The notes under the pieces were generated by a model. That model searched no databases. It had not been told where the DNA came from and saw only the letters and a list, made by a program, of their open reading frames with translations. Position numbers and translations under genes: made by a program. From Aplectana chamaeleonis (lineage: Eukaryota; Nematoda; Chromadorea; Rhabditida; Cosmocercidae), in assembly GCA_029168955.1 (NCBI GenBank), contig JAPDOI010000174.1, forward strand, positions 1,319,503 to 1,383,502: a stretch of DNA of 64,000 nt, read 5' to 3'. Of this stretch, positions 63,050 to 64,000 are shown in pieces. How positions within the stretch are numbered: position 1 is the stretch's first letter; each line of letters starts with the position of its first letter.

Positions 63050-64000
63050 GGATCACACCAACCCTTTTTGAAGCCATCAACGGAGCTACGCCCTCATCCT
63101 GGTGGCCGAAATTTTTGAAAAATATCATGTTTACCGTCCCACTCCTAGAGTAATATTTAGACCAAAAATGGAAAAATGGCATTTTTCTCGTAGCTTCGCT
63201 GAGGTCCGCTACATTTGGCGGCCCGCTTCAACCTCTTTCTACGGCTAAATTTTTGGTTCAGTGGGTTGTGGTTGGGGAGAGCGGTGATTCGCCACGCTAG
63301 TCCAATGACTCGCGATAATGGAGAGTCACGGCAATCAGACCGCGTGGCCGCACGATCAGAATGAGCCCGCGGCTGGTATTTGCGATGGTACTGTACACGA
63401 AATTCAGGAACTTTCATTCCAAACCAAAATTTCTCTCCTGGTTTGAAATTTAGCCTGGAATGCTTGCGGTCCTCTCCCCCCACCCCATATTTTCCTTTGT
63501 GAGGCCAAATTTTTTACTGTTACCACCCCCCAACTCTCATTTGCGTCTGGTCGTAACCTCGCTAGAACTTGCTGCCCACCCTCCACGGTATACCGTGCAC
63601 TTACCCGGAGACCCCATAGCCGTTTTTGACATGGACCCCCACCCACTCTTCATGACTTCTGGCGCCAAGAACCCGAAGCCTTGTCCACTTACCTCGTCAT
63701 TCCGCACTCTCGAAAACACCTAGAAGTTCGCACCCGTTTAAGCAGCTCTTAAAACCTTCTAACTATAACTATAAAGATAAAAAAAATAAAAATAGGACAT
63801 ATAAAAATATAAATGGATGGGGTTTGGTGAATTTTGAAATGATTTGGAGGTGAAATTCAAAGCAAAGTCAATCGCCTTATTGTTCAACGTTACCCTACCA
63901 CATTTAATTCCAGGCAGGATATGTCCGGAAACGAATATTATGAAGAAAGTGTGAAGATGACGCCATGCAACGATGAAGTTTAATGACGCCTACGACATGA
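63050..64000. other. No gene resolved; possible exon at the very end
   Basis: At 63914 an ATTCCAG acceptor is followed by GCAGGATATGTCCGGAAACG and a 20-codon frame from ATG ending in TAA near 63983. The acceptor context matches the second exon of the 47.4-kb candidate (CAGGCAGGATGTCTGGA). The window ends here, so nothing more can be said. Confidence 0.3.

Overview
The window looks like an animal, most probably nematode, chromosome segment that is dense in transposable elements and holds few host genes. The main evidence is a split host gene with small exons, several introns of about 50-70 bases and TTTCAG/TTCCAG-type acceptors, embedded among hAT-like and foldback elements, LINEs and a Ty3/gypsy LTR element. 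I see no prokaryotic operon, CRISPR array, rRNA gene or intact tRNA gene. The species cannot be fixed from sequence alone.

Layout. (1) 0.7-8.8 kb, minus strand: a multi-exon gene whose translated exons match the DCAF4 (WDR21) WD40 family, a CUL4-DDB1 substrate receptor. Eleven exons are placed, nearly all joined by consistent phases. Its introns carry a hAT-like element with a smaller MITE inside, a 5'-truncated LINE, three foldback elements and a hAT-like MITE. (2) 9.88-18.95 kb: a three-layer nest. A full-length LINE (copy A) is split by a hAT-like element with an exact 8-bp target duplication, and that element is split by a second full-length LINE (copy B) with a 12-bp duplication. (3) 19-25 kb: MITEs, a 42-bp satellite array, a coding-like inverted duplication, a PIF/Harbinger-like element and a relic of another LINE clade. 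(4) 25.44-31.80 kb: a very young Ty3/gypsy element with two 671-bp LTRs and one 1603-codon ORF, carrying an unassigned C-terminal extension of about 380 residues. (5) 32.88-36.47 kb: LINE copy C, a diverged relative, itself hit by a 141-bp fragment of the A/B family. (6) 36.9-52.2 kb: MITEs, a tRNA-Gly-derived SINE-like piece, foldbacks, GC-rich repeat clusters and a few exon-like segments, the best at 47.4-49.0 kb. (7) 52.25-55.68 kb, minus strand: decayed LINE copy D. (8) 56-64 kb: MITEs and a second, 2.9-kb array of the same 42-bp satellite.

The LINEs share one plan: a 2A-like NPGP motif close to the N terminus, a PHD finger, an APE-type endonuclease, a reverse transcriptase, a C-terminal Cys/His motif, a short GAA/AAG tail, and target duplications of 11-12 bp where clear. 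In the A/B family the C-terminal Cys/His segment lies in the +1 frame relative to the RT in every copy checked. That shared frame change, the gypsy C-terminal extension and the datable nest are the most interesting observations.
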